A stretch of DNA of 64,000 bases from Heliocidaris tuberculata (GCA_025618425.1 CM046849.1:29507821-29571820), one strand, 5' to 3'; numbered from the stretch's first letter, positions 11,139 through 23,009 are shown. Made by a program: numbers and translations. The notes: a model not told the origin generated them from the sequence alone.

Positions 11139-11205
11139 AGGAGAGAGAGAGAGAGAGAAAGAGAAAGAGAGAGAGAGAGAAAGAAAGAAAGAAAGAAAGA
11201 GAGAG

Positions 11206-11252
<47 letters not shown>
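11139..11252. repeat. (GA)n / (GAAA)n microsatellite
   Basis: Pure purine run of gagaga and gaaa units. The apparent Ser/Leu ORFs on the opposite strand are repeat artefacts. From here to 12343 nothing else is recognised except a possible degraded hAT-like right end (ctacgccactgcg) near 11950. Confidence 0.9.
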
Positions 11253-11255
<3 letters not shown>

Positions 11256-12343
11256 GGTAGAAAACAAGAGAGAAACAAAATGACGGGTGGAATATTGAAG
11301 GGGAATAAAACGATAAAATGAAGTCGGCCGGATATCAGACCCGACTGGATTTGTCCAAGAGGCAAGATCGAGCAAACAAAGGATGGGGGCGGCATTTTCT
11401 CATATTCATCTATTAATCAAGAAAGTTTTCCGTCACATGATAGGAAAATGTTCCTTTTGTGTATGAACATTAGTCTTCTTTAAGACACAAGCAAAATTCT
11501 CAAAGACGATTTGAAATTGGCCAGGAGACGACAGTTTTCTATTGATTTTTTTTTTTCTAAAAATAATAATTCGGATTTTGAAAAGCCATTTGGAGCGATT
11601 ACCCCATAATTAATTTGTCACCTCTTTTGGACCCACTCCCCCTCGAAAATGATAGGTGTCTTACATATCAGTAACGCAGTTGCATAGATGGGCGCCATTT
11701 CTTCGCATGAAGGGGGCGGGGCACAATAATGAATGTCACTTTACTATTTTTAGGTCACAAACCGATAAAATACCACTTCATTAGAAGATTTTTGAAGTTT
11801 GCACATGCAGGAAAAAAGAGTTCTCTAATACCATCGTATCATCTTTTGTTCCATCCTTTCCTTTTCTTTCCTTTTCTCTCTTTTTCCCACCTTTTTGCCA
11901 TTCAGTGGTAGATGGGCAAGTGCCCCGTGCCACTGTACCCTCTGTAGCTACGCCACTGCGTGACAGTTGCGACTTTTTCGGTTCAGCCAGCGCCAGGGAA
12001 TTTTCAGCTCATATTAATTTTGCCCCTCCGGCACCGGTAGTATAGAAGTTGACTTTCCCCCTCTACGTTACAATCATGTAGGTTCTTCAACATCTTCCCA
12101 CGAAAGCGAAACGGGATGGGAAGCGTTGGGCGCCCGACTTTGCTTTTGTGGGCATTTGTAGGTATGTTTTCCAGCTTGTTAATACATGTAAAAAAAATAC
12201 TATAATTTTCCTCTTACAATAGTTCCAAAATTTAGACTCATTAATCATGTTTTCCATTTCTCCCGAAATTCTATCTTTTGACCTGTTGAATACTCAATTC
12301 CCTTATTCCCATTGGCATAATACAGGGACCAGCTGGTTCCCGT

Positions 12344-12514
12344 CAGTGGCGCAAATCCATTTTGAAATTGGGGGGGGGGGGGGGGACATTCGCCTCCAAA
12401 AATCTCTGACAAGCAAAAAAAAAAAAAAAAAAAACATTCGCCTATTTTCAAAAAGGTGGGGGGGGGGGGGACATGTCCCCCTGTCCCCCCCCCCCCCCTG
12501 GATTTGCGCCCATG
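12344..12514. mobile_element. Non-autonomous hAT-like element, 171 bp, with 8-bp TSD
   Basis: The ends CAGTGGCGCAAATCCA and TGGATTTGCGCCCATG are inverted. They are flanked by exact 8-bp duplications GTTCCCGT (12336-12343, 12515-12522). The interior is dominated by G, A and C homopolymers. CAGnGGCG ends plus 8-bp TSD are hAT hallmarks; no transposase. Confidence 0.85.
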
Positions 12515-13017
12515 GTTCCCGTAGACAATGGGATTGAAAATTGCATTAATTTGCAAACTGCAAAATTCAGTATGGGAATATAACGCCACCTTCCTACCAA
12601 CAGGAGTTGGTCTACCGGTAAAGTCTGCCGTTAGATCTCTGTCCACTTTCGAAACTGAGTCACGTCTATCGGATGGTGACGTTAACGGTTGCTCCCAGAC
12701 ATGAATAATCATAATTATTTGATGGATACAATTTGTAAAAAAATCCAATTACACATTCTATTCAACGACACCAGGTATGAGTCAGAACCATCAGGGAATT
12801 AAAATGATCAAAAATAATTAATTCCATAGTGATTGTTTTCATGCTGGTTTTATGACGCCTACCAAGGTGTGGAACAATATATGCTGGCGTTGTTTGCATT
12901 ATGAAATATTACAAGTCATGGTGTAACCCTGAAAAAAATAAACCTACAATTCAGTTTCTCCACCTTTTAAAAGTATCGCTGATTCTAATTCACTAAATAT
13001 ACTGGCGTTGTTTTGAC

Positions 13018-13281
13018 GGGGTCCGCTCGCTATTCATAAGGACCGCTATTCATTTAACACGCGTTATGAATCGCGGTCCTTATGAATAGTTATGAATAGT
13101 AGTCCTTATGAACGGAAGTCCTTATGAATAGCGAGGTAATTTGTCTATGGTTTGCTCTCTATGTAGAAGGACCGCTATTCATACAAAACCGCTATTCATT
13201 TAGTCACGCGTTATGGATAGCGGTCTTTATGAATAAGTGGTCCTTATGAATAGTGGTCCTTATGACTAGCGAGGTTACCCC
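13018..13281. mobile_element. 264-bp MITE made of two palindromes, 8-bp TSD
   Basis: Starts GGGGTCCGCTCGCTATTCATAAGG and ends with the inverted counterpart ...CTAGCGAGGTTACCCC. Flanked by exact GTTTTGAC duplications (13010-13017 and 13282-13289). The inside holds two tandem palindromic halves built from gtccttatgaatag units around acgcgttatg. Superfamily uncertain. Confidence 0.85.
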
Positions 13282-13289
13282 GTTTTGAC

Positions 13290-14260
13290 ACTCAGTGTAG
13301 TCATATATTTGAGAGGATACACAGCATCCTGGTTTTTGCAGAGTACGTGCATTTATTGGAGCGATTTGCTAATCATGTGTGTTAATATTGTTTCTATCAT
13401 TTTCTGTTGGGCAGAAATGTCTTTGAATGACACCGACAAATGTGCGAGCAAAGTAGTTCGGTTGCGTGTTCTTATATACTTGAGCTGCAGCAGTCTACTT
13501 TTCCTCATAACATCTAATCAAAATAATTTTTATTCTAAAACGGGAATACAAATTGGCGGATATTCCGTTTTGTGGATCACATTTCTTATTCTGGATTTCA
13601 GGCACTTATTTCCGAATGTGCAAGCCTCTGATAGTAGGCTTACATGCCGACCTGAACCAGCCCATGTTTGTTATTCCATCAAGTATTGCTTTAAAATCAG
13701 AAAAAATGATTTCGAGTGTTGCTATACTAAGTTGAACTCTTAAAATGAAAACAAGATAGACAATCATGAAAAGTACTGTTAATGTTTTATATAATTTGAA
13801 GTGCTCTTTCAATATTACAATGTTTTAATTTTCATTATGCCGTAATGTATCTTAGCCCTATAGAGAATACCTATATTTCATTTTGTGAAACAAGAATATG
13901 ATCTTGTATAATATCATACATAATTGTAATAACGGTAAATACATAATATTATTTTTAAGTATTGCTGTGAAATCACATTATGCTTTCATGTAATAATGTC
14001 TAAATGTGTCGTAAATTTACAAAATATTTCTATAATTCATAATGCAAAACAATGGTAAAATTAAATTTTAATATCATACGTATAAATGAACGGTATATAC
14101 ATAATTCCATTTTCGAGATTACACTAATTATCCACAGGACTATGGCTATATGTAATTGATATGTTAACTGCTAGTTTATCATACTTAATTTTGATTCTTT
14201 TCTTTACTTTAAAAATGAAATAATATCTCAACTTGTATCTCAGGAGTACATGTATGTATG
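13290..14260. other. Intergenic, no gene supported
   Basis: A 152-codon frame at 13285-13743 has no recognisable domain. The rest is very AT-rich. Confidence 0.4.
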
Positions 14261-14268
14261 TATACACA

Positions 14269-14329
<61 letters not shown>

Positions 14330-14330
14330 T
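14261..14330. repeat. (AC)n(AT)n compound microsatellite
   Basis: acacac then atatat runs directly abut the 3' tail of the minus-strand non-LTR element that follows. Confidence 0.9.
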
Positions 14331-14335
14331 GAAAT

Positions 14336-15605
14336 TATTGAATTGAATTGAAATTAACATTTATTTCCTTCTCGTCAGGAACAGTGTAAAATAAAACGAG
14401 ATAATACATTTGTAACATTGCTGTCAACATATAGTACAATATACATAGTAAATAATTCAGAGAACAGAAGGAGGCGAAAACCCGAAAAGCAAAGCTTGTG
14501 TTGGGAAACGCCCGTAAAAAATTAATACAAGTTACTGAAAGAATATTACATCGAGCACTGAAGAACATAATACGTGGATGAGAGAGAGGAAAAGACAGTA
14601 TATAGAGAAAGGACTTAAAAGAGAGTCAGGCATTTTGGACTATTGTGTCTATGATGGCATCACCAGAGATTGCAGTATACATACATATATATACCGGCAG
14701 CATACATATATAGATACAGATACATATCATTAAAGATGAGCAAAGAACAGCAGCAATAACATCGTCCGACAACACTGTCCCAAAGAGTATACAATGTTTA
14801 CCATAGGCGGCGGAAACATCGCGCGCCCGGACATTGGAAATGTGTGTGTGTGGGGGGGGGGGGGGGGGGGGGGGGGGACCCTTTGTCCGCAAACAACAAA
14901 AGGTCCCCTCCCCCCCCCCCCCCCCTCCACACCGTCCGAGCGCGACGCTTCGCTTCGCCTGAATGTTACATAATACAATGAAAAGGATTTGACCGGCCTA
15001 GCAACAGCTGAGGCACGTACGTAATAATAAAAAGAAATAAGCGGTGATACAACATGTCATTTTTTTTTTTTCTTTTTTAAATACTACAAGAAGGTATAAC
15101 TTCAGTTTCAGATATAAATACAAAAAGGGGATTAGCTAGAAATGAGATACATTTTTGCCTTACGGGAAAAAGTTTGCAAGGAAAGCGACTTCTGCAGGCT
15201 GGATGGTAAGGTGTTCCAAAATTTTGGCCCAGAGTATCGAATATCGTATTGAAATCTTCGAGTTCTATGTTTAGGTAGATGAATGTGGGCAGCGCCTCTT
15301 GTATTATACCTATGAATTTCCGAGTTACAGTGAAAGTGGATAAGAACATTAAATTGCGCTGGAAAGATGTTGTTCATGCTTTTATACATGAAAATACCCT
15401 GTTGATGCAAATTAATATCACTGAATTTCAGAAATTTAGTTTCTTTAAAAACGGGACCAGTATGGGATCGATAGTTTATTCCAGATATTATACGAATGAT
15501 CTTCTTCTGTAATAACATAAGCTTTTGAATTTTTGACTTGCAGGAATTAGCCCAGACAAGATTACAGTATGAAAAGTATGGGAGTATAAGAGCACAATAT
15601 AGCAT
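14336..15605 (-). mobile_element. 5'-truncated CR1/L2-like non-LTR retrotransposon
   Basis: The 157-residue frame at 15132-15605 (-) is the C-terminal part of a non-LTR reverse transcriptase: LPYFSYCNLVWAN, KKIIRIISG, HTGPVFKE and FWNTLPSSL are the usual succession after the RT core. It ends at 15132. The 3' untranslated part continues left, interrupted by long G and C homopolymers at 14853-14925, to a (CAATT)n tail at 14336-14352. The catalytic RT core is missing. Confidence 0.85.
15132..15605 (-). pseudogene. Non-LTR reverse transcriptase C-terminal fragment
   Basis: See the surrounding element. This is the only coding remnant: about 157 residues with no YxDD motif. The open frame begins inside the domain, so it cannot encode an active enzyme. 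Confidence 0.85.
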
Positions 15606-15806
15606 ACGTAGAATGTGATTGGGTAAAAGATATTTAAGTCTGGATATATGACACCCAATTCGTTAATCTTGTATTATCATATGTTTTATGTCATTGTTAT
15701 TTGAATGTATGTTGATCTTTTGCAGGGCCCTCAGGAAGAACGGTATTTTGTTTACTGATGAGGCTACCCTGTTAAAATAAAACTTAATCAAATCAAATCA
15801 AATCAT
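15606..15806 (+). mobile_element. 3' end of a second CR1/L2-like element, opposite orientation
   Basis: ggctaccctgttaaaataaaactt is followed by (AATCA)n at 15785-15806, the typical 3' end with a short-repeat tail. Only the untranslated end is present. It lies tail-out next to the minus-strand element. Confidence 0.65.
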
Positions 15807-16875
15807 ACAGAAACCATTTTACGATTTTAGAGAATGATATCTTTAATCCCAACCTGCAAATATATTTTAATATGTATCGAGCCAATGTGCAATTAGTATA
15901 TTCTAGCGTCCTTGCGACTCATATACTCCTATTTACTACTAGCTACTTAACCCAATTAGGCCGACATGCAGCCGTTCAGGTCTATACAGATGTATTGTAT
16001 CATGATAAAGGTGGGGACGGGTAGCAAAATCAATCTGAATTGAGTGTCTCATCAAATTTTTCTACATTTTCAAAAGATTATCTTTTTTTAAAAGAGATAG
16101 GGAATTCACCAAAGGACTTTTTACAATCGGGTGTATCATACCACTTTTACCCCCTCACCTTTCCTTCGAGCGAGGCTTGCTCTAATTGCTAATGGATGCA
16201 TGCCCTTCATGAATTATTGATGCGTATTTGCTGTTTGTCGCCTTGGTATTTCAACATTTCATTTTTTTTAAATCTCAAGTAGATTACGTTATCAGTTATT
16301 GCACAGAATTTTGTGTGGAAACACTGTGCAAGTTTGCAGAGAGTTGTTGATGATAACAATACTACAGTCCTCTCCTGCATGCATGCGTGTTAAAATTGGA
16401 TGAAGGCATTTGCTTCAATTCATTCTCACTTCATTTTATTTATTCACAGAGCTTATAATCAGCCAGCGACTGTTTTACAGAAAGATAGTGTATCTAAATT
16501 TAAAAAAAAAAACAAAAAAAAAAAACACAACATTATTCATATATCACGAAATTAAAATACATGGTAAAGAAGAGAGAGGGAGAGAGGGGGGGGGGGATAT
16601 ATATATATTCATATACAAAGATAAAATCATTATAATCCATAACCAGACAATTGAAATAAAAAATACATTTAACATCAAATCAAAGACATAAAAAGTATTT
16701 CATGTGCTTTTGTTAATAAAGATAGCAAAGATAATCCCCTCAGCATGAAACTGAAGATGTTCGGGTTTTTGTTGATGATGGGGGTCAAGAAAGGGTTTCC
16801 TTTGTCCTGAAATTTGGTACCTGCAATCATTATGGACATCAATGTTTGCATTATTCAGAACTGCAACTTCTTTAA
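15807..16875. other. Intergenic, no gene supported
   Basis: No recognisable coding region. A (GA/G)n patch lies at 16569-16600. Confidence 0.4.
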
Positions 16876-17104
<229 letters not shown>

Positions 17105-17529
17105 TAATTATAATAACAACAACTGTTTCTTATACAGTGCCTTACCAGTTACAATGTAACAGGAAAAAGCGATTACAGCATTATCACCCCGGTCACTGGA
17201 TTCAGTTTAAAGAACAAAGAAAACACGGTGACATTTTCATTAAAAAAAAAGTAATTAGCACCTTCCCGTTGTCATCAAAAGGTAAAGTATGGTATAAAGG
17301 ACACATGAGGCAGGAAAAATATCAGCCTTATGTCAGTTTTCCTCCTCAGGATGAGCACCTTTTTCAATTACAAGAGGGCACTTTTTCATCTTTCGATGGA
17401 TATTTATTGATTTTTATGAAAATTCAAGGCATGTACGCCCCTGAAACCCGAGGCAGTTAGCATTGGCCCATGTTTTATGAACATTCCGATTGACTCAGGG
17501 TTGAATCTGTGTTTCCTTTTTATTGACTC

Positions 17530-18726
17530 ACACTGTATAAAGCCTTTATGCAACCACACATTACTTATACGGAATAGAGGTGTGGGGAAGCACTTATAAG
17601 ACTAGCCTAAAAGGCGTATTATATTCACAGAAAATGGCTCATACAATTCTTCTATTTCACAGTTTGCGAATCCTAAAAATGTATGATTTGCATGATCTGT
17701 CAATTCCACTTTCACGTTTGATTTGTTTACTAACAACTTGCCTCATATGCTTTAATAGATTACTGTGACATTATACATCATAGGTACTCTACAAGGCAAA
17801 AGGAAAGTGGACAATTAAGTCTACCAAAATTTAGAACGACACAAGGTCAATTTTCATTGTCTTTCGCGGGCTGTGAATTTTGGAATAGATTACCTACTGA
17901 TGTTGTGATAACTCCTTTGGTTAACAAGGCCTAGAAATAGGTTTCGGAATTTTGTTACAACACACAACCTCCCCCCAGACAACTACTCCCCTAGGACAAT
18001 TACCCCCAGGACAATTACCCCCAGGACAATTACCCCCAGGAAAACTACCCCCTGGACAATTACCCCCCCCCGATTCTGGGGTAGTTTTCCGGGGGGGGGG
18101 GGGGGGGGCGAAAATTTTGTTCGGGAGGGGGAGGGGGTATTGGGGTCATCGTCATTATTTTTTTCCGGGGGTATCGAGGTAATCTTCATTTTATGGGGGT
18201 AATTTTTTCCGGGGGGAATTGTCCTGGGGGTAATTGTCCTGGGGGAAGTTGTCCTGGGGGTAATTGTCCTGGGGGTAGTTGTTCTAGGGGGTAATTGTCC
18301 TGGGGGTAATTGTCCTGGGGGTAGTTGTTCAGGGGGTAGTTGTCCGGGGGACAGTTTTCCAGGGGGTAGTTGTCCTAGAATCATCGAAGACATCCATGCA
18401 AATAGTCTGTATACAGTATGTACCCAAAAATGTAGTTTTTACATTGTATTTTTTGTGTAGTTCATTGTTAACAAATATTATTTTTAGTAGCAAATGTAAT
18501 GATAATTCAATAATTGTTTGCTGAACTTAAATCACCGAAATACTTGTTTTTCTGTTAGAGGTCAGGCATGACTAGCACTGTGCTATTATCTGGCACCTTT
18601 CATACTAACCAATGCTTTTCTTCCTTTATATGTAAATATCATCGTATGAAAATGTAATTGTACGTAATTGTCTGTTGGTAAATAAATAAATAAATCAATC
18701 AGTCAAATCAATCAAATCAATCAAAA
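17530..18726 (+). mobile_element. Degraded non-LTR retrotransposon, interrupted by a minisatellite foldback
   Basis: Fragments in shifted frames read YGIEVWGSTYKTSL (17565-17605), LRILKMYDLHDLS (17660-17700) and PKFRTTQGQFSLSFAGCEFW (17820-17885). These are RT C-terminal motifs of CR1/RTE-like elements. 17965-18380 is an inserted minisatellite. The 3' part (18400-18726) ends in (AAAT)n then (CAAAT/CAATC)n, whose last bases overlap the GPCR stop codon. Confidence 0.7.
17960..18380. repeat. Palindromic minisatellite of ~15-bp units (CCCCCAGGACAATTA)
   Basis: About five CCCCCAGGACAATTA-type units on the left (17973-18068) face a dozen reverse-complement units (GGGGGTAATTGTCCT) on the right (18195-18380) across a G/C homopolymer centre. 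A short fragment of the same family is at 60870-60958. Confidence 0.9.
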
Positions 18727-19767
18727 TAAGCGCTCTCGAAGCCATCGTGTGGGCTCTTCAATATCACTGAGGCGACACGTGATCATGCAACGGAACACCT
18801 GACGAAACACCGGGTGCTTCCAGGCATAGACCACAGGGTTCAAGCAACAGTTCAAGGAGAGTACGACAAAACAATAAATCATGATCCTCGTTTCGAGATC
18901 CACCGCCAAGAAACCTAAAGTCATTGGTAACATACATATGAAGAAACACAAGACAATTAACAGCATGTTTTGTGTGATTTTCACTTCAGTGCTTTTGCGA
19001 TTGTCTTTTTTGATTGCCTCCTTTTGAGACTTTTCCTCCACTGCTTCACACTCCTCTGATGATGGTTGCGTCGATGAGGGCTGGGGCATTTGATTCTCCA
19101 GTTTGTTGTTCACCCTTCTGACGTGGTTCCGCACATGCAGGTAGATCTTCACATAGAAATACAAGATGGCGGCCATCATTGTTACCATGGATACGCCACT
19201 GAGGATGTAGAAGTATCTGTTGTCTCCTGCAGCACACATGTAATATTTCTTTCCAAAGACAGCCCACCCAGTGGCTCCGAAGATAATGACTGCTAATATG
19301 GGATATGAGAGATCTAGTGCAAGTATGATGATAATGTTCCTCTTACAGAATATTCGGCGATACCTCTGCGACGTTTGGGTAATGAGAATGTATCGATTAA
19401 ATGCGATCGCCGCCAACGTAATGATGCTCCATCCGATGACTATAAACGTCAGCGCGCCAATAACTTTGCAGACGACTGCGAAAGCGGGATGCGCCTCCTT
19501 CGTCACAAGAAGCGAGCTCGCTTGAAAAGGCAACGTCAGCGCCGTCAGCAAATCAGTGCAACTGAGAGTGACGACAAAAACGTTGGTGGGTGTTTGAAGG
19601 CGACGGCTTAGCTGGACAGCGACGATCACGAAGGTGTTTCCAACGATGCCGACAATGCAGATGACGAGGAGGATAGAGGCAGCTGCTATGTCCTGTGGTT
19701 TGACGTAGTTGTCGTCCGAAGCTGGAGCTCCCACAGTGTCGCTTGTGTTGGTGTGAAAAACTGCCAT
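18721..19767 (-). CDS. Rhodopsin-type orphan GPCR, paralogue 1
   Basis: A 348-residue seven-transmembrane receptor in one coding exon, acting in the plasma membrane; ligand unknown. TM1 has GN (VGIVGNTFVIVAV) and TM2 LSCTDLL. The TM3 end carries NRY in place of DRY (AFNRYILITQ), TM6 has CMLP, and TM7 has LNPVVYAW followed by a short Arg-rich tail. Extracellular N-glycosylation sequon NTS. The long third loop has acidic/Lys-rich charge. NRY occurs in melatonin-, moody/Tre1- and GPR84-like receptors, but no closer assignment is safe. The start is the Met conserved in paralogue 2 (MAV); the frame stays open upstream only through a non-ATG region. The last codon and stop are made by the retroelement tail. 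Confidence 0.92.
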   Translation of the reverse strand: MAVFHTNTSDTVGAPASDDNYVKPQDIAAASILLVICIVGIVGNTFVIVAVQLSRRLQTPTNVFVVTLSCTDLLTALTLPFQASSLLVTKEAHPAFAVVCKVIGALTFIVIGWSIITLAAIAFNRYILITQTSQRYRRIFCKRNIIIILALDLSYPILAVIIFGATGWAVFGKKYYMCAAGDNRYFYILSGVSMVTMMAAILYFYVKIYLHVRNHVRRVNNKLENQMPQPSSTQPSSEECEAVEEKSQKEAIKKDNRKSTEVKITQNMLLIVLCFFICMLPMTLGFLAVDLETRIMIYCFVVLSLNCCLNPVVYAWKHPVFRQVFRCMITCRLSDIEEPTRWLRERLF

Positions 19768-19839
19768 ATTTACAAAGGTTGAAGGATGGTGAATTCCAGT
19801 GCCATCGTTAAAATCTTTACAGATCACAAAACTTCCCAC
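19768..19839 (-). promoter_or_regulatory. 5'UTR exon start of GPCR 1, with splice acceptor
   Basis: On the minus strand a pyrimidine-rich stretch (ccttctttctctgtgaactag) precedes gtgggaagttttgtg, a good 3' splice site with AG at 19840-19841. The same CTAG|GTGggaag context precedes GPCR 2. The leader holds an 11-codon upstream ORF starting at 19805. Confidence 0.55.
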
Positions 19840-19879
19840 CTAGTTCACAGAGAAAGAAGGCATTTAAAAATATCATACT

Positions 19880-19900
19880 TTTTCTTCTTCTTCTTCTTCT
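19880..19900. repeat. (TTC)n microsatellite
   Basis: Short ttc run. From here to 20360 there is nothing else recognisable apart from a C run at 19966. Confidence 0.8.
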
Positions 19901-20360
19901 TCTTTTTTGTTGGCATGATAGCAGTCACAGATCAACGAATATAGAGGGGTGCCGGTGCCTCTTGCCCCCCCCCCCTTAATCCCAATTGAAGAGACAGGCT
20001 ATCAATTTAAGAGAAGAAACCTATCAAAACTCTATAAACGAATTGCATGAACATGAATTGGACGTACCGCAGGAAAATGATAATAGACAACAAAATAAGA
20101 AAGCATGCATGTCTGATAAAAGAATGTCAAGCTTGAGAAGTTTAGAAGGATTGATTGAAAAAGAACTATTGTCAGGTATTAGTAAAGGAAAATGCCTCCA
20201 TAAAGTATTGTTAATGACTTAAAATACATTATCTAACGACATTCCTGAAAATATGATTTTTCACATCGTATCGAGACAACAAGAAAAATCCCACGATTAA
20301 ACCCATTAAACCACACTGAGGTTTTGCATGGGCCACGTTAGAATGTTAGGGTAAAAAAAT

Positions 20361-20552
20361 TAAACTGACCAAAGTGACGATAATTACGTGTCCGACCAAC
20401 TATTGTGCAGTTTATGCCCAACTTTGGCAATGTTTTGCCCAATCACGGTCAACTTGTACTCTAAATTGAGAAAAGAAATTCTCCCAAGTTGGGCATTTAA
20501 ATTGCCCGAAAGTTGGTCGGAAACATGAAATTATCGTCACGTTGGTCAAATT
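20361..20552. repeat. ~190-bp MITE-like inverted repeat
   Basis: Left end aactgaccaaagtgacgataatt...ccgaccaact faces agttggtcgga...aattatcgtcacgttggtcaaatt. Internal halves also pair (gcccaactt / aagttgggc). Target duplication unclear. Confidence 0.75.
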
Positions 20553-20689
20553 ATTACTAAAATCCAGTTTTTATAGTGTACACAGAGGCAGGAGATAATC
20601 TCCTTGTGACCATGGTGACTCGGACTTCTTTGGGCTGCGTTTTTCGTTACTGCACAAGACTGAACATTGTATGTCTAGTAGCTTTTTTT

Positions 20690-21283
20690 TTTAAAGGGCA
20701 ATCCAACCTTGGTAATGAGATGATTTGTGTGAAAGCAGAAAAATAAGAAAAACAGGATGGTGAAAGTTTGAAAGATATCGGACAAGGAATAAGAAAGTTA
20801 TGGATGTTTGAAAAATGAGATCACTACATCTATGCGAATCTCATATTGGCAATTTGGTGATTTGATTGTGACATTTTTGTGGACAACTCTCCTATTTGTC
20901 GTACACAAAAATATCATTAATTTGCGGTTTTCTTCGAGGCGCTTTTACCCTCGGGGCAGTACTCAAAATATATTGGAGATAGCATATTGTTATAGGTCCT
21001 CATGAAAGAAAGAGATCCTACTGCGTAATACATTTTGAAAAAAAGTGACATTTTAGTCATTTTGTGTGTTGGAGCGAATGGGGGAGTTGTCCACAGCTAC
21101 ACCACAGTGACATTACCTATTCGGCCAATTTGTAATTCCCTTACGTATAGTGATTACAACTTTCAAAAATTCATAACTTTCTTATTGCTTGTCCGATTTC
21201 GTTCAAACTTTCACCAATCTGCTTCTCTGATTTTTCCTCTTTCTTTCAAAGCAACTTGCTACTAAGGTGGATTTCCCTTTAAA
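20690..21283. mobile_element. ~590-bp foldback element flanked by TTAA, copy 1
   Basis: Ends TTAAAGGGCAATCCAACCTTG and GGTGGATTTCCCTTTAA are inverted, and inner blocks (aaagtttgaaagatatcgg / ccgatttcgttcaaacttt) also pair. A related copy lies at 59134-59680. The outermost TTAA could be a target duplication or part of the repeat. Confidence 0.75.
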
Positions 21284-21436
21284 TGTGTAGCTTCAAACTG
21301 AAATGAGACACATAAGAAAATAGAAATATATAGGCGTGTGAATATACTATACGCCTAATTCTAGGTCGAGATACATTTCACAACAATGCATCAAAAATAA
21401 TCACGTGTCTATATTGATTTTCGGAAAGGAAGAAAT

Positions 21437-21645
21437 GGTTGCACGACACATGCTCCGGCGACAATTGCTCCGCGTCAATTTCGAACACTAACTGAATTCT
21501 AAACTTCACCCGTGGACCGAGTACTAAACCTAACCCTAACCCTAAACCTAACCTAAAACCCAATCCCAACCCTAACCCATTACCCTATATTATTTTTGAC
21601 GAAATAAAACCCAGAGCAATTGTTTCTGGAGAAAATGTCGGAGCA
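21437..21645. mobile_element. MITE with telomere-like interior, copy 2
   Basis: gacacatgctccggcgacaattgctccg at the left and ggagaaaatgtcggagcacc at the right flank a run of cctaaccctaaccctaaacc (21525-21590). Same design as 7737-7957. A more degraded CCCTAA patch is at 41970-42050. Confidence 0.65.
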
Positions 21646-21959
21646 CCGAAGAATTATCCACTTACCAATCGTTAGTGACTTATTGTATTTTTTTCAATGA
21701 TGGACGGCAGCCAGCAAAATGAGAGAAAGTGAATTATTGTCTCAATTTTATACTGCTTTGATGTTATTGTAAAATGAAATATATATGACACTGTAGGAAA
21801 TTTCATTAAGGGAAGTGCTGAAATGTAACGGCGCGATGGGTATATGCATTAATAAAACGGATTAATTTCCCATTTGACTCGGGGGGGGGGGGGTCGCCTC
21901 ATCAGATGTCCTGGAAGTACCGGAACCAATAATCAAACAAGATACTTGATAGGTGTAGG

Positions 21960-22148
21960 CGTAGCCAGGGGGCACGATTGGAGGGGGGGGGGGGGGTATG
22001 GTCCCTGTTCATCCGCTAAAAAGGTCTTCCATGTAACTTAGGGTTCAAAACCTTAACCCTACCCTACCCTATCCCTATACGTCAGGTGTTTGGAGGTCAC
22101 CACCGTTATTGCCCCCCCCCCTTTCAACAAGTTTGGCTACGCCAGCGA
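21960..22148. mobile_element. Probable hAT-like MITE with G tracts
   Basis: gtaggcgtagccaggggg at the left and ggctacgccagcg at the right are inverted, with polyG and polyC inside. No exact target duplication seen. Confidence 0.55.
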
Positions 22149-22940
22149 CGATCAGGGTTTCCAGTCATCAGCCAATCACTTAATAAGGTACATGTATAGT
22201 CCATAAAGTTCAGCCTTGTCATAGCGAACAAATTAACAAATTACCATCTGCAACAAAGGGTTCCTATAAACGGTTTTGTCAGTTTCCTTTTTAAAGATTT
22301 TGTTTCCACCAGAAGGCTTGTGCGTCGAATGATTGTCACTCATTTTTCCTATATTGCTTTTGCATGATTGGTAAAACTATGGAAAGCTTTAAATCTTAAC
22401 TCAAGGGAATGGCAACATTACTATTCAAATACATGAGTTCACTCTCCATTTTTTTTTGTAACTTACCATGTCACCTAATTGTTATGTATTTTGTATTTGC
22501 ACGTAGAATTTGTTAAATTAACAGGCCAATTCTGTAGTATAAAATAAAAAAGACAACATTGATATACATAATATTTTTTCTGTTCATTTCGAGATTGTCC
22601 CATTTTGGGATCATTGACAAAATCTCATTCCTTTATTTCGTTCCTATTTGCAATTTTCGCCCGAAAAGGCACCTGAACAATGCGATTTTTCTCGTCAGAT
22701 GTATTTTTATAGTAAATCTGCACCGCGAAAATGTGATATCTTTTTTTTATACTTATATATTTTTTTAAAATGCCCCCCCCCTTTTACGCCACTGTACAGT
22801 ACCACTAAAATGGACTCTCCTTCACATTATCATGTTCATTATTTACCACGTTTTTTTTTTTTTTTTTTTTACTTGTTTGATTTTGTGAGAATAAAAGTAA
22901 GCATATAAACAAGTTTATCATTTCCTTTTGTCCCCCTCTT
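22149..22940. other. Intergenic, no gene seen
   Basis: AT-rich DNA with homopolymers; nothing recognisable. Confidence 0.4.
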
Positions 22941-22952
22941 TCACTATCTCCC

Positions 22953-22954
22953 CC

Positions 22955-23009
<55 letters not shown>

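Noticed and set aside
13285..13743. 152-codon ORF on the plus strand
   Set aside because: No domain, no signal of conserved composition, begins inside a MITE flank; best explained as chance in AT-rich DNA.
18764..19611. Several plus- and minus-strand ORFs inside the GPCR genes (also 26148-26878)
   Set aside because: Shadows of the receptor reading frame; both paralogues show the same shadow frames.
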